A stretch of 64,000 nucleotides of DNA from contig MU385900.1 of the NCBI GenBank assembly GCA_022497145.1, forward strand, positions 62,001 through 126,000. The letters run 5' to 3'. The notes below the pieces were generated by a model, which saw only the letters and a list, made by a program, of their open reading frames with translations, did not search any database and had not been told where the DNA came from. Below are positions 35,978 through 46,594 of the stretch, piece by piece; position 1 is the stretch's first letter; each line of letters starts with the position of its first letter. The position numbers were made by a program, and so were the translations under genes. Origin of the DNA: Rostrohypoxylon terebratum. Lineage: Eukaryota; Ascomycota; Sordariomycetes; Xylariales; Hypoxylaceae.

Positions 35978-36401
35978 CATGTTATAGGGAGGAACATGAG
36001 ACCGAAAGGAATCTCGACAGGCTTCCTCTGATTTGTACAAGTTGAAGTTATTTCAAGGAAAGGGGGAATGGGGAAGTGGGTATACATGATGCTTATATAA
36101 GCAATTTCGCATATGGAAGAAATAATGTTGTCTCAGGGGAGGGAGAAATTGACATATGGAAGTTCGGACGATCGGAACACTCGTCGAATAACATTATCAT
36201 TAAATTATCTGACAGTTCTATGGCCCATATATGTCAGCAAATGTAAACTGCTGGTGAGGTTACCCGGAGTGATCCCAAAACTTAGCGACATCGGGTGTAG
36301 CCCCCTTTTCTTCAACTCGTCCACCTAGCCGGCAGTCTCTATGGATTTAACTGGTGAGCTAGGATTTTATTTTTCGGTCGTACCAGGGGCCAGTCCTACG
36401 C
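35978..36401. other. Intergenic, 0.4 kb, between convergent genes
   Basis: No gene or repeat recognised; presumed 3' regions of both neighbours. Confidence 0.6.
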
Positions 36402-37248
36402 TCATCTACCAGACACAGAATCCAGCTCCGATGGCTCACTGATAGTAGGTAATTCTCTTGGCTTTGGGGGCGGGGGATATTGAGCCATGATCCGTGCATT
36501 CTCAGCATAGTCGGACATTTTCCTTCGTCTCCATATCAAGAATGATATAAAAATTCCTAGCAGGAAAATCCCGGCGCCAGCACCGACACCGATACCTGCA
36601 GCCTGGCCGGGAGTAAGGGTCGCGGATTGGGGCGCCTCGGAAGCCCCCGTCGCAGAACTTGTCGGTATCGAAGAATCAGCCGTTGCTGTCGCAGCCTACT
36701 CGGAAGATTAGTTGTTATTGATGATTGGAAAGTAGGATGACGAACTGGTGTCGTGTATATAACTGCTAATGCGAATAAGTGGAGGGAGGGATCCATGGCT
36801 CTCGTCTCGAAAGTTATTGTGTTCACTTTTAGAGCTGTCCGTGTAACTACTACCTTGTCGGCCCCGGTATACTGTGACATGCAACGAAAGCTCTCGCGAT
36901 CAAGCCCGCCAGTTGTTTGGGGTTGGCAGGTGAATGCATATGCCCTAAACGATTCTGTCAATTTTAGGCCCCGAATTGACATTTTTTCACATACCAAGGG
37001 CAGCATGTCACCGCCGCAGCTGAATCCGTGCCTCGGCAGGCGGATGTGTACGCGGAAGGACAACCTGTCCCCGCGTATGTCTTCGTACCATCCCAGGAAG
37101 AAGGAAAGCACTGCTGGATCTGCGATGGGCCTCCTAAAACCGTCCTTTGGTTCATATTCACCTCATAGTCCCATATCCAGAAGTCGCCGCTTCTAATGCA
37201 TCCTGATACCGTGGGAGTCCAAGAGTTTACCAGGGTCGGCGTCGCCAT
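36402..37248 (-). CDS. Single-pass surface protein with cysteine-rich ectodomain
   Basis: Exons (leftwards) 37248-36995, 36944-36746 and 36695-36402; 248 residues. The extracellular part has Cys-Pro motifs (CFPSSWD, GCPSAYTSAC, TCCPW, then AFTCQPQ after the first intron). An Ala/Ser/Thr-rich stalk leads to a transmembrane helix (AAGIGVGAGAGIFLLGIFIS), a stop-transfer RRRK and a Pro-rich cytosolic tail (AQYPPPPKPRELPTISEP). This layout is common in ascomycete membrane proteins of unknown role that resemble wall sensors. No signal peptide is visible at MATPTLVNSW; an in-frame upstream start at 37344 does not supply an obvious one. The second intron uses an unusual donor (GTTCGT), so that junction is less certain. 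Confidence 0.68.
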
Positions 37249-38635
37249 CGCGCGGAGACGGTTACGTATGTCGGACCTGGCTCGAAAATAAAAGGCGACG
37301 CATTTTTGGGGGGAAGATCGAAGAAAGAAACGAAACGCGCGCAATCTGATTAGAGATCAAGATCTTATGTAGGTATTAGGATTCGTCACCCTTGAGAGCC
37401 AAGATGTGTGATCCTTCGTGTTTGACACATCGAAATTGGGTCAATTGGGTCAATTAAGGTGGCATCAGCACTGTTTGCGCCCTGAAACCCCTGTGCGACC
37501 TGCACAGAATCCTTCGGGCTTGGAATTCGAATTTAGAAGGCTGACAAGTTGTGACGCTGTGACGTAGGCGTAAGCATATAATTCACCCATATTTAGGTAC
37601 CTACTTAATATACCGACCTCCCTACTTCCTTGAGTCTTGCCTAGGTACCTATGCTGTAGTGCCAGGTAAATATCTGCCTGTCTGCCCAGTTACCTAACCT
37701 TCAATCATTCATGTACGATGTACAGCTGTAGCTACGACGTGACATTGGATGTGGGTATATGAGCTGCGCGAAAGATCATCTCCCATCTCGATGTCTGTTT
37801 CCGTCGTCTATATTATCCTATCAGCATTCATCTTTTCTCAGTGCCAAGATGTAAAGACTGAATAATACCTTGAATCAGATGTGAAAAAAGAGACCGAAGT
37901 TGCCCGGCGGCGAAGTAACATCAGCAGTTTATGCTTACCAAGGCTCTCTGTGTTCATCACGGAACATGCCGTATTACGGTATGATTCTGATCTTGGCTTC
38001 TGAAAATCTCACCCGTTCATCTCTTCCCAACCAAGATATTGCTGTACGCCAAGGAAAAACAAGTGTGGATATAATTTGGGACGGCGACAGAACAAGCCAA
38101 TAGCTCTTGATTGTTGATGACTTACTGCTAAGGTATCTTCTAGCCCTACAGCCCCCGCCGCTAGAGCTAGATTACGGGCCGTAATACGGGGTTACACTAG
38201 TACGTAGTAGGTTTATAGTAGTAGCTGAAAGCCCCAGGGGAACTCGGTTCTTATCCGTACATAGTACTAATTTTTTTTAGACTCCGAAAAGAAAGAACTC
38301 TCTATTATACTATAAGCCTCTTTAATGTTATTCAAAGAAGGTCACTACAGTCACAAGTAGTTCTCTTTCGATTCAATCTACGGGCTGACTCCACACCGAA
38401 GCCGAAACGCGGCGACGACACCTTAGTCTGCGGCGCATACCTCGTTTTTTCCCACCCTGCTGTGGAAGATTCGTGTTCTGTGTTTCACATAGACCATATG
38501 TCCACGGTTGTCTGAGCAGTGGATAAAATTTCAAATTATATAAGCACCAATCCGCGATTCGGCGGCAGGGTGGGTACCTAGCTAAGTACAAATTCAATAA
38601 GTTATAATGTTATACTATACATACATGAGTTAACA
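37249..38635. other. Intergenic, 1.4 kb
   Basis: Several TAGGTACCTA-type motifs (about 37596, 37638). Small frames on both strands without recognisable content. Confidence 0.6.
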
Positions 38636-39917
38636 CTATGATTCGACGTCGGGATATTGATCGATGATCTGCGTCCCGCCTTCTAATAGTACCTCGGCGT
38701 TTAGCCTTACGCTCCACCTGACCACATCAGTCGTGCTCTTCTCTTTAAAACCTTCTCCATGATTCGAGATATCGCTATAAGAACTAAGCGGGCCGGCAGG
38801 GCGATGATGGTGGAACAAGGCTGGCTGAACTGTCAAGCAATTATGATAGCTTCGTCCCTGGGTGCCTTCACAGAAGAACCTGAGGAGGAGGTCGAAGGCT
38901 GCTGTGGGGTCCTTCAACCCGACCTCATACAAAAGTTTCCGCGCCCCTGATTGGCTTACCGCATAACCTAACGAGCACACACCATCCTGTACGTGATGAA
39001 CGGCGCGCGTATGCTCTGGGTATTTCTCTTTCAAGGTGTAGGGTTGATTGAAAGCCCATAGGTGTTGTTTCGGCGCAACAGTTTCGTCATCAGAATGAAT
39101 TACCCGCCCCTTGGGTATAACTGTGTTGTCTTCAAATGGAAAATGCATCCCACAGTGACCAATCCAAAGGAGGTCCCAATCATCCCCGTAGGGTGAACCT
39201 GTCGGGACTTCGGTATTTGGGAGTTGATGGAACGATAAATCAGGGAGGGTCCCAGGTGAACCAGCAACCGGAATCGGATAGGTTGAATCGGCATATGACC
39301 CTGGTTTCCCGTGCAGCGGTTGGGTCAAAGCTCGGGCCGACAACGCAAAATCGGTTAGTTGGCGCCTAATTCTAATATCCCAGTCGACATCATCTTCAAC
39401 TATTAGAGCAGAAGACAAATTCCTTCGGACAACCCTAAATGACTTGCAGGTTAGAAAGAATTGGCGCGATAAACAAGAAGGGGCCTCATACTCTTGAATG
39501 GCATTCATATGGGCGCGCCAGGAGCCCAGAACAGCATCGTTCATCCGCTCGTGCTGAGAGGTGGTAGGGATAGCTTTGTCCAACACATCCTTTCCGATGA
39601 CGCCGTCCACGAATTTAACTCTTATGTTGCTGAGGGCCGCTTGCAATAGCATACCATCACGTCGATCCGTCCGTGAAGGCAAGCCCACTACAAGGATATC
39701 TTCGAACTATAGAATATCGCTTAGTAATTCGTCGTAGCTGCCAGGGCCTCAGGATAAGGAAGCTCACCCCGAGTGTGCTATTTCTAATATCTTTGACAGA
39801 TCTGTCTCCTCTCTTCAATCCCGATATGTTTCGTGGCAAATTGAAGCATATTAACAGGATAATACAAGCCGTAAGAACGGCGTAAATGTATCGCACTGGC
39901 GGAACTCGTCCCGGCAT
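38636..39917 (-). CDS. GT25-like glycosyltransferase, type II membrane protein
   Basis: Exons (leftwards) 39917-39768, 39706-39492 and 39434-38636; 387 residues. A signal anchor (YIYAVLTACIILLICFNL, about residues 12-29) places it in the Golgi/ER with a luminal catalytic part. DILVVGLPSRTDRRD is the GT25 N-terminal motif. SSALIVEDDVDWD, restored by the second intron, is the acidic metal/sugar site. DDWDLLWIGHCGMHF and GVCSLGYAVSQSGARKLL are the other conserved blocks. The intron at 39435-39491 was chosen because it turns AIQE...VVRRNL into continuous family text. Donor sugar and acceptor unknown. It sits between two cell-surface protein genes, which may be coincidence. Confidence 0.88.
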
Positions 39918-40320
39918 CGTCAAAGTAAGGAAGTAGTTTAAGAAAAGAAATTGAACAATAAGGGCATGCTAGTTGAAGAAAATGGAAGCACAAGTACTGA
40001 TCAAGTCATAAAATAATGTTGCGACAGAAAATAACCGCCTGGTACCTATTTGGGAAAGTACCTGGTCCCAACAGACTTTGAAGGGCGAACAAGAACGCAG
40101 AAAACCTGCCGGAAATTACCAACGCCCTAACTGCATAGTTTCTTCTCTCAAGCGATGGTACGCGTTGGACTCATTGGGCGCTGCTGGCGCTAAACATCCT
40201 AGGGGATGTTTTCGCGTAGTATCGGACAACAATTGTTTTGTGTTGGCTCCTCGTAGCGATATTAAAGTCTGAAATGGTAGGAAGAATACGCATCACGTAA
40301 AATTCCCATCAAATTTCCAC
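39918..40320. other. Intergenic, 0.4 kb, between divergent genes
   Basis: Presumed shared promoter region of the GT25-like gene and the surface protein gene; no distinct motif recognised. Confidence 0.6.
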
Positions 40321-41192
40321 ATGGAAAATGTAGAAACTTTGACACATCTCAGCATGCCGTATTTAATTCTCATCATTTTCATGGCCTCATTGGCGTTTGG
40401 CCAATTCTCAAACCCACCTTCGACATCTTCACAACTGGTTACGTGGAATATTGGGCAAAACCAAGAAATCAAGTTCACGGTTGATTTTTCGACTCTTTCT
40501 GTCGCTCTGTGGCAGCAAGCCCCCCAGGGAGGTACAGCGAACCTAGGTCCGATCATTTTCCGTGAGTATGATCTTATTGAGTGACGTATCTACCACAATC
40601 AATCGATGACTTATCATGGCGTCCTCTAGAGTCAACCAATTCGAAAACTGAATTCGGATGGCAAGTCCAAACATACGATTTCAGCTTGGATGTATCAAAT
40701 AAATTTTACTTCTGGGTCTTTGAAGGGGACAGTTCTCAGCAGGGCAATTTATCAGTTAAATCACAATCTTCTCCATATTTTTACATCGTTGATGGATCGG
40801 CTTCCAGCAGTTCAAGTACGGGAACACCTACCACCACTTCTACTTCGACTCCCACCACACCTTCGAACTCCCAAACCACGCAAACGGCCTCGCAATCAGC
40901 CGCTGATGTTATACCTGGAGAAAATGGTCAAACGGTCGACACCCAGGAAAAGAGTGGCGGACTCAGTGTCGGGGCGAAGGCTGGCATTGGAATTTCTGCC
41001 AGTTTTGTCGGGATAGCAGTAATTTTAGGTGCCGGCTTCTGTTTTCGACGGTTGAAGAGGCACCAACAACAGATTGAGGACTTGCAGAGGAGACATCAAC
41101 AATCACTTCTCACTGAGAGGGCGCAGCAAGCTCATAACCACCCGGTGTCGTTGATGACGGATAAGCCGGGACCCTTTGAATTGTCGTCGTAA
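40321..41192 (+). CDS. Type I single-pass cell-surface protein (stress-sensor-like)
   Basis: Exons 40321-40561 and 40630-41192; 267 residues from the first ATG. A signal peptide starts at the internal Met at 40354 (MPYLILIIFMASLAFG), so the true start may be there (256 residues). A beta-rich ectodomain (LVTWNIGQNQEIKFTVDF; FYFWVFEGDSS; SSPYFYIVDG) is followed by a Ser/Thr-Pro-rich, probably O-mannosylated stalk. Then come a transmembrane helix (KAGIGISASFVGIAVILGAG), a basic stop (RRLKRHQQQ) and a cytosolic tail. The layout is that of fungal wall-integrity sensors and related receptor-like proteins; no signalling partner is evident nearby. Confidence 0.8.
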
Positions 41193-41693
41193 GACAACAG
41201 TTTTCGTGATCGATCATACTAGGTTGTCAGTGGTCTCCTAATTCAATGCGGGTTTGATTCACGGAATTCTTGTATCTAAAAGTTTTATAAAGTTTTCTAG
41301 TACGGAGTACAAGGGGTGAAGGTATAGGGCAGTTATATATTTATTGATAACTATATACCTAGGCAGATACTTCGGGTCCTATCCAGGTAGACTCGCTATG
41401 AGGAAGTCGTCAGATAGCGGGCGGTAGTGAGAAATCCGCTAACCCGCCAATTAATCTCTGTGTAGGCAGGCAAGGACCAGTTTAATGTAGCATTACCAAT
41501 ATTTAATCTCTAAGTAGAAATATAAGAGCTTTAATTTAACGTACTAATACACACAGAAAAGTATTGTCTGCCATAGAAACCACCTAGGAATATAATAACC
41601 CTTATTCAACTTTATTCCATCATAATTCCTACGCCTCTGGTAAACGCTCCTAGTCTACCGAAATAGGTGCGTTAGAATAATGACCAATCATGA
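41193..41693. other. Intergenic, 0.5 kb, between convergent genes
   Basis: AT-rich; no gene recognised. Confidence 0.6.
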
Positions 41694-43124
41694 TTAACAA
41701 TACCGCAACCACTCTTTGAATATTTGAAGTTCCTTGTTGCGAAGTTGTGTGAGAGTCACGCTATCGTTGGGGTCGGGCAAGAACAAATCTTCTCGGTGCG
41801 CGATGTTGCTTGTCAAGATCATCCTCGATGCGCACACGTCAGTAGAAATGGGTAGATAGTCAACACTGACAGCAGCCGTGGGATCGTACTCGGCGTTCGA
41901 CCAGATGATGCGTGTGGAGTTTTTGATATCTTCGGGAGAGAAGTGGTAACGCCGAAATATCTCCTCTTGTGTCATCGGCAAGTGGCCGTACTTCAGCTTG
42001 CACGCCTGGGGTTGGCTGTCTGATGCCAAGGGGAAAGCAGGAAAGATTACCCCTTCCGGAATATTGGACGACGCGACAGGGATGTAATTGCAAGTGATAT
42101 AGTTGAAAGGCGCCGTCTCAATCAGGGGAACAGCTGACTGGAGGAATGCAGAATCCGTATGGTTGAGGCATGGAGCGTTAGACGGACCTGGCGCGCCAAA
42201 CCAAAGCCAAAAAGTCCGATTCAAAACCTGTATGGGATTTGTTTCTGCCAGAACTATGTCGATGATCTTATTTAATGGATTAGCCACCGGGTTGCGACCA
42301 AACTGAACGGTGGGATAGTTGAGCTCGGCGGCGAACGAAAAGACGTTGGTGATATCTAGAATAAGCTGGAAATTGCCGACAGTGTCGTTGGGAGATGGCG
42401 CCGAACAGAGATTGAGTTCTTCCTTCAGACTTTCACCACCGTCGTCTATCGTTTTAAGCCGTTTCTGTAAAACCTCGAAAGCATTCTGGATCTTATATGC
42501 AGCTTCTTGAGAACGGTCAAGGTAAACTCGATTGACCCACTTCCACCAATTGTATGTATCGGGATCGCTGCTATTGGAGAATGCCTTAACAGGTCCTGCG
42601 GCGGCGAGGGATCCGAAAAAGGTGTTGGGGTGGTTTAATCGGAAAGCTGCTGCGAGAAATCCACCATAGGAACCACTAGCTATTATAGCCTTACTATTGG
42701 AAGCGCCGGTGTTTGTTTCTTTGATATGCTCAATGAACGAGACAGCATCTGCCATAACATTATCCAATGTAAGATATTTCATGCTGCTGGGACTGTGAGA
42801 GGCTTGTCCAAATGGAAGACTCTGGCCGAAATAGCGGTGTTCCAAGGAAACCGCAATCCCTCCAAGCTCTCTCGCATACTCGTACATGATGGTCGTATTG
42901 GCGCAATCTAGAAACCAGCTTTCTTCGCCTTGGAAAAACATGATAGGTCCACCCGGCTTGTAGAAATCGTCGAAGATGCTATAACGTTGTTGGAAAGTTC
43001 CATTGGTAGCACCGGTATGATCGATAGGTTGAGTAATCCACTTGTAGTCGCATTTCGAGGTAGTGCCAAGCGCACTCCCCAGCCCTAAGATCGCTATGAG
43101 TAAGAAGAAAAGGGAACTCGACAT
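41694..43124 (-). CDS. Secreted serine carboxypeptidase, peptidase family S28
   Basis: Prolyl-type exopeptidase that removes residues next to proline, probably extracellular or vacuolar. Single exon, 476 residues, normal for the family. The signal peptide is MSSSLFFLLIAILGLGSALG. The N-terminal motif TQPIDHTGATNGTFQQRY is the S28 signature. The oxyanion/substrate region GGPIMFFQGEES and SLEHRYFGQS follow. The nucleophile is S152 in GSYGG. Candidate Asp is in NAEYDP and His in NIAHREDL near the C-terminus. Several N-glycosylation sequons. A TATA box lies 91 bases upstream. Confidence 0.95.
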   Translation of the reverse strand: MSSSLFFLLIAILGLGSALGTTSKCDYKWITQPIDHTGATNGTFQQRYSIFDDFYKPGGPIMFFQGEESWFLDCANTTIMYEYARELGGIAVSLEHRYFGQSLPFGQASHSPSSMKYLTLDNVMADAVSFIEHIKETNTGASNSKAIIASGSYGGFLAAAFRLNHPNTFFGSLAAAGPVKAFSNSSDPDTYNWWKWVNRVYLDRSQEAAYKIQNAFEVLQKRLKTIDDGGESLKEELNLCSAPSPNDTVGNFQLILDITNVFSFAAELNYPTVQFGRNPVANPLNKIIDIVLAETNPIQVLNRTFWLWFGAPGPSNAPCLNHTDSAFLQSAVPLIETAPFNYITCNYIPVASSNIPEGVIFPAFPLASDSQPQACKLKYGHLPMTQEEIFRRYHFSPEDIKNSTRIIWSNAEYDPTAAVSVDYLPISTDVCASRMILTSNIAHREDLFLPDPNDSVTLTQLRNKELQIFKEWLRYC

Positions 43125-45128
43125 GGTGAGATTGTGCTTAGGTAGTTGTCGAAGAGGAGCTTACTCAATAGCTTTTCTTATGAAGTCTGATAAAAATTCC
43201 GAGTGATCTAGGTGTATTTATATCTCTTTCTCACAAGTCCAAGGTTATCATACTGGTCACATTGGGTTCCATCTCTTCTAGAATATTTTATAAGGGGAGT
43301 GCTAGGTAATCAAAGTCGTTTTTCCAATTCAAGTAACTTGGAGCGTCTACACTCAGCTAAATACATCGCTAGCCCTGATGCATAACTTATAGCGTAACAA
43401 TATGGCTAGCAGCTTGAGGCGGAGCATGCGCTCCTATCAAAATCGTCAAATACCTGGGCGTGATCGATGCGAAAGTGAATTGGCGAAGTCCTACGACTAG
43501 GTCAATCGTGAAGTCTTATGATGTCCAATCGGTAATTTGCGGCTGAGCTAAGTATCATTTCAAATCCTAGGAAATAGCACCTAACGATCGTAGAGCACCG
43601 ATATTGCCGTCATATTGGAGGAAGAAGCATCTTGCGAAAAATTGCCCTTGTTGGAAAGGATCGACCGGGGTCTTGGGTCTTCTATCTAGATTGACGCTGT
43701 GTTGTGCTTTGTATATGGGGTTTTGGTAAATTCGGAATGACGGAATGATAACGAGTAATATGAACTGACACAAAGCGCGATACGATGATCTATAGGTACC
43801 TAAGTAAGGAGCAAGTTTTGGCAGATATGATGGATAATGGATTCATCATTGCGAGCCACTCCCCCTTTTTCGATCACAACCATTACGTAATACACCTTGG
43901 AAGTTATGAGGTGATGGTGATGGAACGCTGGTGTTGGGTATCTTAGCCCTAGCTGCCCTAGATCTTGGGGGTAGGTTAACGCCCTGGAGCCCTAACGGCC
44001 GATTTTAGCGCTACCATTTCCCCTCTAAAGCGGAGCGCCGTGGGGGGCTGAACGCTTAAACCCCAGGAAACTCTTGTCAAAAAAAAATTCATACGAAGTA
44101 GTAATAAGGCTCTATCTAATACGTTGGACTTTCGCAGACATACAACGCGGTCAGGGAGATGGGAAATTTCTCCAATAGATCTTTTGCCATTCTAATCGCT
44201 AATAGCCCTATCCTGCAGAACTGCATAGGTTATTTGCCTAGTAGGTACTGTTCACAGAAAGCTTATTCTCGTAGGTTTTTATCTTTCTAATCTCCAGTGG
44301 AACTGAGCCGAAATTTGGTTGCGTCTCTAGTTCTGCTTAACGAGAATCTCGGGACATCGCTGAAACTAAGTAAAGACCCGTATCGCAGGTAATGTATTGG
44401 CACTATTTTTACCACTAACCACCTTATAAGTACAACAATACAATACAACCTTACGGACCTGGCGTTGTTCAGAGTATCATTTAGCACATTCATCTCAACA
44501 ATGATTTAGCCATTGCCCGGCAGCGGCTCAACAACCGCCACAATTCTCAACAGAGCACCGAGAAAATTTCTATCACTCAATTCATTGTTTAATGTGCATT
44601 AGAATATAACCCACTCGCGGTTATAATCACCGCATTGAAAGTTTGATCATGTGTTATTAAACCGTCGTTAAACTGTTGCTGAGTTGTTGCCGAGTATTTA
44701 GTAACTACCTAACGTTACAGGTAGATAGGAGATTGTGCAGTTCAAAAGCGCCAATACCTCTGCAGACTTAGCGCAATAAAGCCACTAAGCTTACGGGCTC
44801 CAATTTCAGGGGGCTTAGGCTTACCCCAAGCGATAGATAACTTTATTCTTACTACCCACTAGGTAGGACCTAGGTTAGCCCCTGAGTACTTAAGTCTTAG
44901 GTGGGTAGATGGATCTCTTTCCCTCGTTCTCAACTACAGAATTCCTTATACATACCTAGTACCTATTAAACCACCCGCAAGCAACTGGTGATTCTGAAAC
45001 TGATTCAACTTCTCTAGGTTAAGATTATTCTAAGCCACAAGATATCATCTGCAATATGGAAACTCTCATTTCTCAAGTTATAAAAGACACTGCCGTCTCA
45101 AGAAAAACCTCGGTGCCGTGGAACCCAG
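43125..45128. other. Intergenic, 2.0 kb
   Basis: AT-rich with no supported gene. The left 100 bases are the S28 promoter. TAGGTAGGACCTAGGTTAG-type motif near 44861. A short frame 45056-45310 overlaps the start of the next gene in another frame. Confidence 0.55.
43215..43222 (-). promoter_or_regulatory. TATA box of the S28 peptidase gene
   Basis: TATAAATA on the minus strand, 91 bases before the start codon. Confidence 0.55.
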
Positions 45129-45595
45129 ATGAGCCGTATCTTCAGTCCTACTACCTATTCCTTTGCTGTGGCCTTTGGTCCTCCCTTCCATCCGCCCCAG
45201 ATGCAGCTCGTAGCAAGCTACCTGCGCGAAAAGGAAGTGCATACTGCACTGGCAGCGGAAGATTTCAATTCCATCCAGCCATTTGGTCGCACGTTACATA
45301 TAAACAATAACCTCAACGACGCCTGCCTAAAGCTCGGTGGTAAGGAAGTTGCCGAGGAGGGGTTTACTCTTTACTTGGGGTCAGTAAGCGGCGGCAACGA
45401 ACGCGAACAGTTCGGTTGCTCACGCATGGATAGGTAAAGTACCTATATTTCTGCAGAGATGGGAAACTTCTCAAATTTTAGAGGTTCGGGGAAGATGGGC
45501 TAGTCGAAGGAGAAAATAAGGATGGAGAGATAGTATGGCTAGATTTTGAGGAACCGTGGGTAATGGATCATCTGTGGGTTATCTTGAGCGCATAA
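45129..45595 (+). CDS. Small hypothetical protein, possibly 5'-truncated or frameshifted
   Basis: Not recognised. Exons 45129-45433 and 45484-45595; 138 residues. Both exons look coding (AVAFGPPFHPPQMQLVASYL; DGEIVWLDFEEPWVMDHLW) and the intron joins them in phase as SRMDRFGEDGLVEGE. Just upstream, another frame (METLISQVIKDTAVSRK, then SVPWNPDEPY, from 45056) also looks coding and runs into this one with a one-base shift, so the gene may have an intact start at 45056 and a frameshift near 45130-45150. No signal peptide or membrane segment. Confidence 0.45.
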
Positions 45596-46594
45596 AAGAA
45601 CCGTATCTCATGAACAAATGATCAAGAGCCGTGAACTTGTTATTGAAGAGAAAAGGCACTGTACTTTGGAGGAGTATAAGTACGTATATAAAAAGCAAGA
45701 TACATAACTAAGTATACCAGAAGTCAGGTACTGAATCGAGTTTCACAAAGCGATATACCTACCGCAATTCAAATAGGTAGGTACATAGGGAAAATGAAAA
45801 AAGGACAAGTTCTCTCAAAAATCAATTTCCTCACAAGTCTATTCATTCACCCGAACCTCGAATCTCAGCATTATATAATTATATTCTTGGAATGAAATCA
45901 AATCTTGGTTAGGGTAGGTTTTTTTTCAAGTCAAGATATCAAATCCTTGTTAGGTTAGGGTTAGGGTCACGCTGGACGAAATGGTGTCACCCTAACCCTA
46001 ACCCTAATCCTCGAAGTTCTACTAAGTTGTTATTTCCAGAGATATTCGGGGAAGGATTTCTTTATCGTACATTGGCAGACTTCAAGGTTGTTAAGCTTGA
46101 GAATCAATCACCTTAGCGAAAGAATCAAGGTTGGCATGTAAAAGTCCATTAATGACTTTGTACTCTTGCCACTCCTGTGCATACTTGGCTAAAGAATAGG
46201 TCCAATCATCACATCTTAATCTGATAATTATAATAACACAAAAACTGTGGAGAGGTCTAGATGTATTCTTTGATGTATGTGGACTATCCCGGGCCACACA
46301 TTTCGCTTCCTGATATGCTGAAATTTGACTGAGTTGTTCACGTTGGGCCGCGACATCACTCTTCCATATAGGTACCTCACATATACATCATCCTTAATAC
46401 TTCCCAATTACTCATAGGTAATTGTAGCTACGTCATCGCAATGACAACAATCATCAAATAACCAAAACGTTTTCACTATAACATGCGTAGGCCAGACTTT
46501 TCATCAAAGATCTAGGTTAACAGAATTGTTTCCAGTAGCATAACTATCCGTTATTCCCTTTCCCCATTACCCTCCAAGGAAGGTTTCGACGAAT
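45596..46594. other. Intergenic, 1.0 kb
   Basis: AT-rich; contains the inverted telomere-like tracts at 45950-46007. No gene recognised. Confidence 0.6.
45950..46007. repeat. Inverted pair of telomere-repeat tracts (head-to-head)
   Basis: TTAGGTTAGGGTTAGGG (45950-45966) and three CCCTAA units (45990-46007), separated by 23 bases. Orientation is TTAGGG then CCCTAA on one strand. A further GGTTAGGGTAGG lies at 45907-45918. Confidence 0.88.

Noticed and set aside
45950..46007. A true chromosome end
   Set aside because: The tracts are a few units long, in both orientations, and genes continue on both sides.
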